A DNA stretch of 64,000 bases, taken from JANQRZ01 sp965215165 (lineage in GTDB: Bacteria > Bacteroidota > Rhodothermia > Rhodothermales > JANQRZ01). Below, piece after piece: positions 27,095 through 35,303 of this stretch. The stretch covers positions 1,550,001 through 1,614,000 of the forward strand of contig CBDCCX010000006.1 of the NCBI GenBank assembly GCA_965215165.1. Direction: 5' to 3'. The translations under genes were made by a program, and so were the position numbers. How positions within the stretch are numbered: the stretch's first letter is position 1; each line of letters begins with the position of its first letter. The notes under the pieces are model-generated. The model was not told where the DNA came from and did no database searches. It saw nothing but the letters and a program-made list of their open reading frames with translations.

Positions 27095-27129
27095 CGCGCG
27101 GCGCTTCCATTCTTCGGGAGCGCCGCGCG
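27095..27129 (+). terminator. Stem-loop terminator after gcdH
   Basis: CGCGCGGCGCT (27095-27105) pairs perfectly with AGCGCCGCGCG (27119-27129), extended by TCC/GGG in the loop. A short TTG follows. It is 30 bases after the gcdH stop and is nearly identical in its core to the hairpin at 27895. Confidence 0.65.
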
Positions 27130-27296
27130 TTGCATGGCGGCGTACTCGCGAGGCGACTTATGCAAAAAGTGTCAAGTCCGTCCGGCTCGCTTTCGGGTAT
27201 CGGTCTAGCGGTTGATTCATCTTTCGGCGTGGTCGATCTTCGTCGCTCGTTTCCGACCTACTCCTCCGGCTCCTCACAACCTACCTGCACGACCCG

Positions 27297-27872
27297 ATGA
27301 CTCGCACCCTCTACCTCCTCGCCGCCCTTGTGCTCGCACCAACTGCCCTCGCGCAGAGCTACGCCATCGACAAGAGCAGCTACGTCTTCGGCGGCACCGC
27401 TCGGTTCGCCAGCCAGGGAACCACGATCTCCTTCGACGACTTCGGCGAGGAGGACAGCGACCGGCTCACCGAGATCGCCTACAGCGTGAGCTTCGGCTAC
27501 TTCGTCGTTCCGGGTCTCGCCCTCGGTGCCGACAGCCAGTACCAGCGGTTCTCGCAGGACGGCGTCTCGCAGACCTCCACCAGCGTCGGCCCCAACCTCT
27601 CCTACTACTTCGGCACGGCGGCGAGCAAGGCCTACCCGTTCGTCACCGGAGCGGTCGGGTTCTCGACGCTCCGCATCCAAAACCGCGAGAGCGAGGGCAG
27701 CTCGAACGGGTTCCGCTTTGGTGCGGCAGGCGGTCTCTCCTACCTGATCGCCCGCAACGTGGCGCTGACCGGGGCGGTGTTCTACCAGAACGAATCGTTC
27801 AGCGACGACGGCGCTTCCATCACGAACGACGCCTTCGGCTTTCAGGGCGGCGTGACGGCGTTCATCTTCTAG
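27297..27872 (+). CDS. Small outer-membrane beta-barrel protein
   Basis: The 191-residue protein has a signal peptide ending ALAQ and then alternating strands with aromatic girdle residues (GGTARFASQG, SYSVSFGYFVV-like segments, VGPNLSYYFG). It ends with FQGGVTAFIF, a typical terminal barrel strand. It is of the same size class as the barrel at 2686 and shares the pattern of a YYF strand before a loop with the third quarter. No ligand or partner can be inferred. The gene stands alone between two strong hairpins. Confidence 0.78.
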   Translation: MTRTLYLLAALVLAPTALAQSYAIDKSSYVFGGTARFASQGTTISFDDFGEEDSDRLTEIAYSVSFGYFVVPGLALGADSQYQRFSQDGVSQTSTSVGPNLSYYFGTAASKAYPFVTGAVGFSTLRIQNRESEGSSNGFRFGAAGGLSYLIARNVALTGAVFYQNESFSDDGASITNDAFGFQGGVTAFIF

Positions 27873-27890
27873 CCGGCCCACGCCTCTGCT

Positions 27891-30821
27891 TCAGCGCGGC
27901 GCTTCCGACCTCGGGAGCGCCGCGTGTTCGTTCAGCCCGAGGGCGTCGCGCAGCAGCTCGGCCGGATGGCGAGCGGTGCGGCCGGCAGTGTCGGCGATCT
28001 GGGCGCGGCAGGACGTGCCCGCTGCGACGACGTGCGTCCCGGCGTCGGCGGCGCGAACGGCCGGGGCGAGGACGCGCTCGGCCATCGCGCGCGAGACCGC
28101 GACGTGCTCGGCCTCGTAGCCGAAGGCCCCGGCCATCCCGCAGCAGCCCGCGTCGAGCGGCTCGACTTCGAAGCCGGCCGCTTCAAGGCACGCCACGCTC
28201 GGGGCGATCCCGCTGAGGGCTTTCTGGTGACAATGCCCGTGGAGCAGCACTCGCCCGGCCTCGCGCCACGGCAGCGCCTCGAAGGTCTCGGCGTTCGCCG
28301 CCACGAACTCCTCAAAGGTGACGGCCGCGCCAGCCACGGACCGCGCCGTCGGGTCGTCGGGGAAGAAGGCGAGGAACTCGTCGCGCAGCGTCAGGATGCA
28401 GCTCGGCTCGAGCCCGACGATGGGCAGGCCAGCCTCGGCAAACGGCGCGAGCGTGTCGACGGCGGCGCGGGCGAGCGCTCGGGCGTGGCCCACCAAGCCT
28501 TTCGAGAGGTACGTCCGTCCGCAGCACCGGTACGGCGGGACGACGACCTCGAAGCCCGCGGCCGTCAGCACGTCGTGCGCGGCGTGCGCCACCTCCGGCT
28601 CCAGGAATCGGTTGAAGGTGTCGGCGTAGAGCACGACGCTGCGCGTCGGGGTTTCTCGTTTCTGGTTTCTCGTTTCTGGTTTTCCAGTACCCAATGCCTT
28701 CTTGAAGGGACGCCGGGCAAACGCCGGGAGCGGGCGCTCGGTCGTCAGGCCGAGGCGCTTGAGCATGGCGCGGGCCGGGGCCGAGGTGCCGGCGCGGTTG
28801 AGGAGCGGGGCGAGCGGGCCGGCGACGCGCTCGGCCAGGCGCGGCAGGTTCGCCAGGAGCCGGGTCCGCAGCGGCATCGGGTTGGCTTGCCAGTAGTTCT
28901 CCTGCCACGCGGCCTTGAGCTTCGCCATGTCGACCGACGCGGGGCACTCGGCCTTGCAGGCTTTGCACGAGATGCAGAGGTCCATCACCTCCTTCATCTC
29001 GGGGCCGGTGAGGGCCTCGGCCGGGAGCGCGCCGGAGAGCGCGAGGCGAAGCGCGTTCGCCCGGCCGCGCGTCGAGTCCTTCTCCTCGCGCGTGACCATG
29101 AAGCTCGGGCACATCGTCCCGGCGTCGCGCTTGAGGCAGACGCCGCTGCCGTTGCACTGCTCGGCGAGCGCGGCGAACCCGCCGGGGCCGAAGTCGAGGT
29201 CGGACAGCAGGGGGATCGTGTCGTAGGCCGGCCCGTAGCGGAGGTTCTCGGTCATCGGCGGGGCCTCGACGACGCGGCCCGGGTTGAACCGACGCTCGGG
29301 GTCGAAGGCGTCCTTGACGGCGCAGTAGGCGGCGTAGAGGTCCGCCCCGTAGAAGCTCGGCGCGAGCCAGCTCCGGGCGAGGCCGTCGCCGTGCTCGGAC
29401 GACAGGATGCCGCCGTACTCCTTCACCAAGTCGGCCGAGGCGGCGGCGACGCGCTCCATCGCCGCGATGTCGGCGGCGCGCTTGAGGTCGAAGAAGGGGC
29501 GGACGTGGAGGCAGCCGGCGGAGGCGTGGGCGTAGACGATGGCCTCGGTCCCCGCCTCGGCGAGGACGCCTTCGAGCCGGGTGATGTAGTCCGGCAGGTG
29601 CGCGACCGGCACCGCCGCGTCCTCGATCAGGGCCTGCGCCTGCACCGGCAGCCGGGCGCTCATGGCGAGGCCGAGGCCGACCTTGCGCACGGCCCAGACG
29701 TCGCGGATCTGCGCGTCGAGCAGGCAGGTCGTGATCGTGCCGCCGCCGAGCGTCCGGGTCAGCGCGCCGAGCTTCGACGCGAGCTCGGCCTCGGTGTCGC
29801 CGTAGTACTCCACGACCAGCAGCGCCGCCGGGTCGCCCTGCACGAAGTGGAGCTTGGGGCGGTACTCCTCGACGGCCCGCGCCCGGTGCAGCGCCATCCG
29901 GTCGAACAGCTCGACCGCCGCCGGGTCGGTCTCGAGGATCGGCTCGACGGCCTCGAGCGCCGCCCGGCGCGTGGCGAAGTGGACGACGCCGAGGGCCGTG
30001 CGCCGCGGCTTGTCGACCAGGCCGAGGGTGATCGAGGTCGAGAAGGCGAGCGTCCCTTCGCTGCCGCAGAGCAGGTGGGCGAGGTTGCGGGTGCTCGGCG
30101 CACCGTCGCCGCCGGCACCGAGGAGGCGCTCGAGCCGGTAGCCGCCGGCCCGCCGCCACCACGCGGGCGTGTCGCGGCGGACGGTCTCGGCGTGCGCGGC
30201 CAGCAGCGCGTCGATCCGCCGGTACAGCTCGCCCTCGGTCCCCCCGCCCTTCAGCTTGTGTTGCCAGCCGGCGGGGTCGAGGTCGCCGACCGTGACCGCC
30301 GTGCCGTCCGGCAGGAAGGCGTCGATGCTGCGGACGTGGTCCACGACCGAGCCGTAGCGGATCGAGTGTGTCCCCGTCGCATTTGTGCCGACCATGCCGC
30401 CGAGCGTGGCCCGGCTCGACGACGCGGGGTCCGGGCCGACCATCAGCCCGAGCGGGGCTAGCTCGTCGTTCAGCCGGTCGAGTACGACGCCCGGCCCGAC
30501 CGTCACCGTCTTCGCCTCCACGTCGATCTTCCCGATCCCGTCGAGCCAGCGCGACGTGTCGATCACGAGCGCCGCGCCGACCGCGCTCCCGGCCAGGCTC
30601 GACCCGCTCCCGCGCGGCAGCACCGGGACCCCGAACCGCGCCGCCTCTTCGATGGCCGCCTGCACGTCGCCCCGGTGGCGCGGAACCAAGACGCCGACCG
30701 GCTCGATCTGGTACATCGAGGCGTCGGTCGCGTACAGGCCCCTCGTCATGCGGTCGAGGCGGAGGTCGCCCGCGAGGCGGGGGCGGAGGGCAGCGGCGAA
30801 ATCGGCGAGCGGCGTGGGCAT
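27891..30821 (-). CDS. FAD-linked oxidase / Fe-S oxidoreductase fusion (D-lactate or 2-hydroxyacid dehydrogenase type)
   Basis: The 976-residue protein joins a GlcD-like FAD oxidase to a GlpC-like Fe-S module. Residues about 40-220 form the FAD-binding fold (VLPRGSGSSLAGSAVGAALV, ATLGGMVGTNATGTHSIRYG). Residues to about 530 form the oxidase C-terminal domain (SSEHGDGLARSWLAP). A 4Fe-4S pair follows (CNGSGVCLKRDAGTMCPSF and CISCKACKAECPASVD), then two CCG domains (YRCCGRTYLSKGL, GHCHQKALSG, DAGCCGMAGAFGYE). Such enzymes oxidise D-lactate, glycolate or D-2-hydroxyglutarate at the membrane and pass electrons to quinone; the substrate is not resolved. Before the CCG part the chain holds an unusual linker, GKPETRNQKRETPTRS, coded by a short tandem repeat. 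Confidence 0.9.
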   Translation of the reverse strand: MPTPLADFAAALRPRLAGDLRLDRMTRGLYATDASMYQIEPVGVLVPRHRGDVQAAIEEAARFGVPVLPRGSGSSLAGSAVGAALVIDTSRWLDGIGKIDVEAKTVTVGPGVVLDRLNDELAPLGLMVGPDPASSSRATLGGMVGTNATGTHSIRYGSVVDHVRSIDAFLPDGTAVTVGDLDPAGWQHKLKGGGTEGELYRRIDALLAAHAETVRRDTPAWWRRAGGYRLERLLGAGGDGAPSTRNLAHLLCGSEGTLAFSTSITLGLVDKPRRTALGVVHFATRRAALEAVEPILETDPAAVELFDRMALHRARAVEEYRPKLHFVQGDPAALLVVEYYGDTEAELASKLGALTRTLGGGTITTCLLDAQIRDVWAVRKVGLGLAMSARLPVQAQALIEDAAVPVAHLPDYITRLEGVLAEAGTEAIVYAHASAGCLHVRPFFDLKRAADIAAMERVAAASADLVKEYGGILSSEHGDGLARSWLAPSFYGADLYAAYCAVKDAFDPERRFNPGRVVEAPPMTENLRYGPAYDTIPLLSDLDFGPGGFAALAEQCNGSGVCLKRDAGTMCPSFMVTREEKDSTRGRANALRLALSGALPAEALTGPEMKEVMDLCISCKACKAECPASVDMAKLKAAWQENYWQANPMPLRTRLLANLPRLAERVAGPLAPLLNRAGTSAPARAMLKRLGLTTERPLPAFARRPFKKALGTGKPETRNQKRETPTRSVVLYADTFNRFLEPEVAHAAHDVLTAAGFEVVVPPYRCCGRTYLSKGLVGHARALARAAVDTLAPFAEAGLPIVGLEPSCILTLRDEFLAFFPDDPTARSVAGAAVTFEEFVAANAETFEALPWREAGRVLLHGHCHQKALSGIAPSVACLEAAGFEVEPLDAGCCGMAGAFGYEAEHVAVSRAMAERVLAPAVRAADAGTHVVAAGTSCRAQIADTAGRTARHPAELLRDALGLNEHAALPRSEAPR
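27895..27924. terminator. Bidirectional stem-loop between convergent genes
   Basis: CGCGGCGCT (27895-27903) pairs with AGCGCCGCG (27916-27924) with further TCC/GGG pairing. It lies after the barrel gene and overlaps the last codons of the FAD/Fe-S gene on the other strand. It could serve both transcripts and repeats the core of the hairpin at 27095. Confidence 0.55.
28648..28684. repeat. In-frame 14-bp tandem repeat inside the FAD/Fe-S gene
   Basis: On the plus strand TTTCTCGTTTCTGG occurs twice in tandem with a partial third unit (TTTTCC), encoding the KPETRNQKRETPT linker on the minus strand. The sequence differs from the surrounding GC-rich coding DNA and looks like an intergenic-type repeat captured in frame. 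Confidence 0.6.
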
Positions 30822-30830
30822 GAGTCGAAG

Positions 30831-31442
30831 TTAAGCCCCGAGCCCAGCGCGGTCCGGCAGAATCAGACAGCCCGGCTTCGAGGGGTGATCCCTGACGAGA
30901 CGGCCCCCCGGCACGCCGCGCAGGAGCCAGAGGATGAGCGCGTCGCCTCCGGCGGCGAGCGTGAAGAGCGCCCCGAACCAGAACACCTCGCCGAGTCCGA
31001 GGACCAGGCCGGCGAGCGCGGGGATCAGGCCGAGCACGAGGCCGGGCGTCATGGCCCCGATCCGGTAGGCCCGCGCCGGCATTGCCGCCGAGCAGTGGGC
31101 GTAGGGGGTGAGCATCTTGAGGTTGAACCCGAACCGGACGGTCCCGGCCGGTGCCCCGGCCAGCCGCCACGCGATCCCGTGCAGCGCCTCGTGGACGGCC
31201 ACGCCCGCGCCAAAGACCAGCACAAACCGCCAGAGCGGAGACAGCAGCGCGCTAAACCCGTCGCCGAGCGCGCTCCAGCCCCACGCCAAGCCGAAGGCGG
31301 CGACGAGCACGACGAGCGGCGGCAACACAAAGGCGAAGGCGTAGGTATTCGCCGCCGCCAGCGATGTCGTCCGGTCCTCACTCCCAGTGACGTCGTCCGT
31401 CTCCATCAATCCAAATCGTAAGGGCGACGGTCCACTCGCCAT
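30831..31442 (-). CDS. DUF3267-type membrane metallopeptidase-like protein
   Basis: The product has 203 residues with about four to five transmembrane segments. A helix contains VAVHEALHGIAWRLAG, an HExxH zinc-binding motif inside the membrane region, followed by VRFGFNLKMLTPYAHC. This is the pattern of DUF3267, a putative membrane zincin family. A second hydrophobic pair lies near residues 125-165. Substrates are unknown. The start is uncertain: ATG at 31406 (METDDV) is a good alternative to 31442. It follows the beta-CASP gene by 27 bases on the same strand. Confidence 0.72.
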   Translation of the reverse strand: MASGPSPLRFGLMETDDVTGSEDRTTSLAAANTYAFAFVLPPLVVLVAAFGLAWGWSALGDGFSALLSPLWRFVLVFGAGVAVHEALHGIAWRLAGAPAGTVRFGFNLKMLTPYAHCSAAMPARAYRIGAMTPGLVLGLIPALAGLVLGLGEVFWFGALFTLAAGGDALILWLLRGVPGGRLVRDHPSKPGCLILPDRAGLGA

Positions 31443-31469
31443 GAGCGCGGCATTGGTCAGGTGCCCGCG

Positions 31470-32978
31470 TCAGACCTCGATCTCGACGCCTTGGTGCGGC
31501 AGGACGATCTCGGTCCCTGGGTAGAGCCGCTGAATCGTGTCCCGCATCCAGTGCTTGGCGACGGTTTCGCCGTGGACGAGGACCACCTTCCTCGGGCGGA
31601 GGCGGCCGACCAGCTCGACGAGGTCCTGGCGGTGCGCGTGGCCGCTGAAGCGGAAGCGCCCGACCTCGGCGCGGACCGGCTGCGCCTCGGCCCCGTTCGT
31701 GGCGTCCAGGACGACCTCCGCGCCCGGCCCTTCGGCGGCGGCTTTCTGCAGGCGGTCGCCGGGCGAGCCTTCCTTCGAGAAGCCGACGAAGAAGATGCCG
31801 TTCTTCTCGTCCTCGACGAGCTGCTGCGCGAGCTTGTTCGAGAGGGTGCGCTCGAAGAGCATCCCGCTGGAGATGACGTGGATGCTCGGCTCGGCGAGCG
31901 CGGCGCGGGCCCGGTCGTCGTTGCGCGGGAAGCGCCGCTGCTCCACACCGAAGACCTCGAAGTCGGGGTTGAGCCGGGGCGAGGCGAGGCGCGTGCGGTC
32001 GTAGAGGTCGGCGACGGCGCGCATCTGGCCGTTGGTGTAGACCGGGGTCTCGGCCGGGATGAGGCCCCGGCGCTTGTAGCGGTCGATCAGCGCGAGCATC
32101 TCCTGCGCCCGGCCGAGCGCGAAGACGGGCACGAGGACGGTCCCGCCGCGCTCCAGCGTCCGGGCGAGGGCTTCGCCGAAGAGCGTCTCCTGCTCGCGGC
32201 GCGTGGTCCGCTCGGCCTCCTCGTCCGCTCCCATCGTAGACTCCAGGAGGAGCACGTCGATGGGCGCTTCGGGGTACTCGCCACCGGGCAGGATGGTCTG
32301 CGAGCGGAGGTGCGTGTCGCTGGTGTAGAAGAGGCGGCGGCGCTCGTCGCCCTCCCCCACCTCGAGCAGGATGCCGGCGGCCCCGAGGACGTGCCCGGCG
32401 TGGTAGAACCGGCCGGTGACCGGGACCTCGCTCCCCATGCCGGTGAGGTCGAAGTCGGTGCCGAGCGGATGCCCCTCGTAGAGGTAGCCGAGGGCCTCGA
32501 CCGTCTCGGCGTCGAAGAGCGGGCGGGCGGTCGTGGAGCCCTCGAGCAGGCGGCGGCGCTGGAGCCGGGCCGAGGACGGGAGCAGCACCTCGGCGAGCAT
32601 CTGGGTCGGCGGCGTCATATGGACGCCGACGTGGGGAAACTGCTGGACGAGGACGGGGAGCGCGCCAAGGTGGTCGTGGTGGGCGTGCGTCACCAGGATA
32701 TGGTCGACCGGGCGGCCCATCCGGTCGCGGATCAGGGCGAGGTCCGGCAGGCTGTCGAGGCCGTCGGCCTCGGGGTCCACGCCCGCGTCGAGGACGAGGC
32801 CGGTGCCGGCGAGGTTGAGGTAGTGGCAGCTAGCGCCGATCTCGTTGGTGCTTCCCAGCGCGAGGTAGTGGCTCAAGAGGGTCGGTAGGCTTCGGTCGAG
32901 AGGGAAAGCTCTAATCCCGCGCCTCCGCTCGAAGTTCTCCCCCTGCCCGCCCGGCCCCTGCTCTGCGCCAATCTTCAC
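31470..32978 (-). CDS. MBL-fold beta-CASP RNA-processing-type hydrolase
   Basis: The 502-residue protein has the metallo-beta-lactamase motif THAHHDHLGALP (near residue 96) and a second metal site around GHVLGAAGILLEVG. A beta-CASP insert contains LLLESTMGAD and PVFALGRAQEML. The C-terminal RNA-specificity motif is FRFSGHAHRQDLVELV followed by KVVLVHGE. This is the YSH1/CPSF73-like family, which cuts RNA. Bacterial members of this branch act as RNases or have unknown substrates. The N-terminus may begin at a later Met-less point, as the first 30 residues look poorly conserved. Confidence 0.9.
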   Translation of the reverse strand: MKIGAEQGPGGQGENFERRRGIRAFPLDRSLPTLLSHYLALGSTNEIGASCHYLNLAGTGLVLDAGVDPEADGLDSLPDLALIRDRMGRPVDHILVTHAHHDHLGALPVLVQQFPHVGVHMTPPTQMLAEVLLPSSARLQRRRLLEGSTTARPLFDAETVEALGYLYEGHPLGTDFDLTGMGSEVPVTGRFYHAGHVLGAAGILLEVGEGDERRRLFYTSDTHLRSQTILPGGEYPEAPIDVLLLESTMGADEEAERTTRREQETLFGEALARTLERGGTVLVPVFALGRAQEMLALIDRYKRRGLIPAETPVYTNGQMRAVADLYDRTRLASPRLNPDFEVFGVEQRRFPRNDDRARAALAEPSIHVISSGMLFERTLSNKLAQQLVEDEKNGIFFVGFSKEGSPGDRLQKAAAEGPGAEVVLDATNGAEAQPVRAEVGRFRFSGHAHRQDLVELVGRLRPRKVVLVHGETVAKHWMRDTIQRLYPGTEIVLPHQGVEIEV

Positions 32979-32991
32979 GCCCTGAAACCGA

Positions 32992-34230
32992 CTAGCGCGC
33001 CAGCACCACGGGCAGCGAGGCCGACGCGGTTCCAGACCACGCGCGGACGACGTACACGCCGCTCGCCATCGCCCCGGCGTCCCACCGCAGGAGGTGCTGG
33101 CCGGCCGGGCGCACCTCGTCCAGGAGCACTGCGGCGCGGCGGCCGAGCGTGTCGTAGACCTCGACGGTCAGGGCTCCGGCCTCGGGCAGCAGCATCTCGA
33201 CGGTCGTGTGTGAGGCGAAGGGATTCGGGTAGTTCCGGCGGAGGGCGAACGCCGGAGCCGCCCCCTCGCCCTCCGTACCGGTCCCCCCCTCGACCGTGAG
33301 CGCAACCGGAAGCTCGAACGTCGATCCCTCCGGCCCGAGGTCGGTGGTTACCTCCAGCGTGTCCCGGTAGACGCCCGGCCCGAGACCGTCGGACGTGAAC
33401 GTTAGCGCCACGTCCGCCGTGCCCTCGGCTGGAATCACCCCCTCGCTCGGCGAAACATCCGCGACGATGCCCCCGACGAAAATGGGGAACGAGAACGAGA
33501 CCGGCTGGTCAGTGTCGTTCGCCAGAGTCACCGTCTGCGTCCCTGACCCAAGCAGAGCGGGGAGCGTGTCGGTGACGACGGCCGGGGTAAACGACACGAA
33601 GGCGTCGGAGACGCGTCCGCCGAGGCGAAACGAGGTGTCCAAGCCACCGTCGTCGCCGCAGCCAGTCGTGAGCGGCTGCCAGTCCGTACAGTCCAGCCCG
33701 AAGCCGTCGCCGGGATTGCGCCAGTGCATCTCGGCCCCGATGGGCGTCTCGGTGGCCTGCTTGGTCCAGAGCCACTGCCTGATCCCGGAGCCGCCCATCA
33801 CCACGACGAAGCTAAGCCAGTAGGTCCCGGCCGCGAGCACGGCCGACGGGGCCAGCGCCACCGTCAGGTCGCCCCCGGCGTCGTTCTGAACGGGAAGACC
33901 CGTATAGCGCAGAAGCTCGGCTCCGGGACGGCCGCCGTCGTCGGCGTAGACGAAGAGCCTCACGCTAGCAGCGGCCCCGAGCCCGTCGCGGTACACGCCA
34001 AGTGCGGTGACCTGGGTCACGCTCCACATCCCGCCGTCCGGCACCACGAAGTCGTCGGCCCCCTGGCTGGAGAAGTCCGCCTGAGCACCTTGGAACTGCT
34101 GAGAAGGGAAGTGTTCGGTGCTTGGGACGGCCCTCTGGTCGTAAAGCACCTCGCTCGTTTGCGCTGCTAACTGGCCGGCGGGCAGGATCACGAGGGCAGC
34201 GAGAGCGAGGCAGAACGTCGAGGCAGGCAT
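32992..34230 (-). CDS. Exported protein with T9SS C-terminal sorting domain
   Basis: The 412-residue product has a signal peptide (STFCLALAALVILPAGQLAAQ) and an all-beta N-terminal region with DDFVVPDGGMWSVTQVTALG. A region resembling an immunoglobulin-like repeat follows (TQTVTLANDTDQPVSFSFP). The C-terminus is a T9SS type A sorting domain with RRNYPNPFASHTTVEMLLP, VEVYDTLGRRAAVLL and GVYVVRAWSG. It should be moved across the outer membrane and processed by PorU, which is encoded at 46132. No enzymatic motif is seen. Met 34230 is chosen because it directly precedes the signal peptide. Confidence 0.88.
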   Translation of the reverse strand: MPASTFCLALAALVILPAGQLAAQTSEVLYDQRAVPSTEHFPSQQFQGAQADFSSQGADDFVVPDGGMWSVTQVTALGVYRDGLGAAASVRLFVYADDGGRPGAELLRYTGLPVQNDAGGDLTVALAPSAVLAAGTYWLSFVVVMGGSGIRQWLWTKQATETPIGAEMHWRNPGDGFGLDCTDWQPLTTGCGDDGGLDTSFRLGGRVSDAFVSFTPAVVTDTLPALLGSGTQTVTLANDTDQPVSFSFPIFVGGIVADVSPSEGVIPAEGTADVALTFTSDGLGPGVYRDTLEVTTDLGPEGSTFELPVALTVEGGTGTEGEGAAPAFALRRNYPNPFASHTTVEMLLPEAGALTVEVYDTLGRRAAVLLDEVRPAGQHLLRWDAGAMASGVYVVRAWSGTASASLPVVLAR

Positions 34231-34333
34231 GGGGCGCACAGTCAGGAGGCAAGGCGCTGTCTGAGCCAAGCAGCGCGGTGGAGCCAAGCGCGGACCAACA
34301 TCCATACCGAAACTCTCGGCACCAGCGCACCGG

Positions 34334-34370
34334 AAAAAAACGGTGGCCCGCGTTGCCACGAGCCACCGTT
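34334..34370 (-). terminator. Rho-independent terminator of the transaldolase gene
   Basis: On the minus strand AACGGTGGC (34370-34362) pairs with GCCACCGTT (34347-34339) and is followed by a run of T residues (A run on plus at 34334-34340). It lies 34 bases past the stop codon of the transaldolase-like gene. Confidence 0.85.
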
Positions 34371-34403
34371 GAACGGGATGCTGTGCTCCTTGTGATCTAA
34401 TCG

Positions 34404-35069
34404 CTAAGCAGGCTGGCCTTCCGTCTGCGCTTGGAGCTTGTCCCAGTCGGAGAGGAATTTCTCCAGGCCGCTGTCCGTCAGCGGATGCTTGATGAGCTGG
34501 TCGAGCGTCTTGAACGGCATCGTCGCCACGTCGGCACCGAGCTCGGCGGCCTGGACGACGTGCATCGGGTGGCGGATGCTGGCCGCCAGGATCTGCGTGT
34601 CGTAGCCGTAGTTGTCGAAGATCAGGCGGATCGAGGCGATGAGGTCCATCCCGTTGGACGAGATGTCGTCGAGCCGGCCGATGAAGGGGCTGACGTAAGT
34701 GGCCCCGGCCTTGGCGGCCACGAGCGCCTGCGTCGGCGAGAAGATGAGGGTGCAGTTGGTGCGCGTGCCCTCGTTCGAGAGCGTTTCGATGGCCTTGACG
34801 CCGTCCCGGACCATGGGCACCTTGACGGTGACGTTCTCGTGGATCTGCGCGAGGCGGCGGCCCTCGGTGACGATCTCCTCGTAGTCGGTCGAGACCACCT
34901 CGGCCGAGACGTCGTCGGCGAGTTGGCAGATCTTGTAGATGTGCTCCTCGAAGTCCAAGGCCCCGGCCTTCATGGCGAGCGACGGGTTGGTGGTGACGCC
35001 GTCGAGGACGCCCATGTCGGCGGCTTCGCGGATTTCGTCAAGGTCGGCGGTGTCGATGAAGAACTTCAT
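34404..35069 (-). CDS. fsa: Transaldolase / fructose-6-phosphate aldolase-like protein
   Basis: The 221-residue enzyme is of the small transaldolase (FSA/TalC) type, a TIM barrel that moves or splits three-carbon units in the pentose phosphate pathway. It starts MKFFIDTADLDEIREA and has GVTTNPSL near residue 25. The Schiff-base lysine is probably in ENVTVKVPM (near residue 83), followed by NCTLIFSPTQALVAAKAGATYVSPFIGRLDD. The C-terminus ends with RHPMHVVQAAELGADVATMP. The upstream frame extension lacks conserved sequence, so ATG 35069 is used. A clear terminator follows. Confidence 0.92.
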   Translation of the reverse strand: MKFFIDTADLDEIREAADMGVLDGVTTNPSLAMKAGALDFEEHIYKICQLADDVSAEVVSTDYEEIVTEGRRLAQIHENVTVKVPMVRDGVKAIETLSNEGTRTNCTLIFSPTQALVAAKAGATYVSPFIGRLDDISSNGMDLIASIRLIFDNYGYDTQILAASIRHPMHVVQAAELGADVATMPFKTLDQLIKHPLTDSGLEKFLSDWDKLQAQTEGQPA

Positions 35070-35267
35070 GGCTGCTGGGGCTGAATGGGGGAGGTCCGGC
35101 GCGAGCGGTCGGATGGGGGCATATACGTCGCTGCCCCCCACTCGTTCGCGGCGCGTCTGCCTATTTCTTACAGGACCAGCTTTCTCGAAGGACCCGTTCC
35201 CCTCAGGACCAGGGGCTCGCGCCGGGTGCCGCAGGACGCGGGTCGCTCACGGACGCGGCCGGTGCCG

Positions 35268-35275
35268 TAGCTTTG
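35268..35275 (+). promoter_or_regulatory. Candidate -7 element before the GlmU-like gene
   Basis: TAGCTTTG matches the Bacteroidota TAnnTTTG element and is 28 bases before the ATG at 35304. No matching upstream box is evident in the GC-rich sequence, so confidence is low. Confidence 0.35.
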
Positions 35276-35303
35276 CCCCTCTCCTTCCCCGGCCCGTCGC
35301 TCC

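Noticed and set aside
27924..30461. An 845-codon plus-strand frame and a 952-codon minus frame in other phases
   Set aside because: Both are shadows of the FAD/Fe-S oxidoreductase at 27891-30821, whose cofactor motifs run through the full length.
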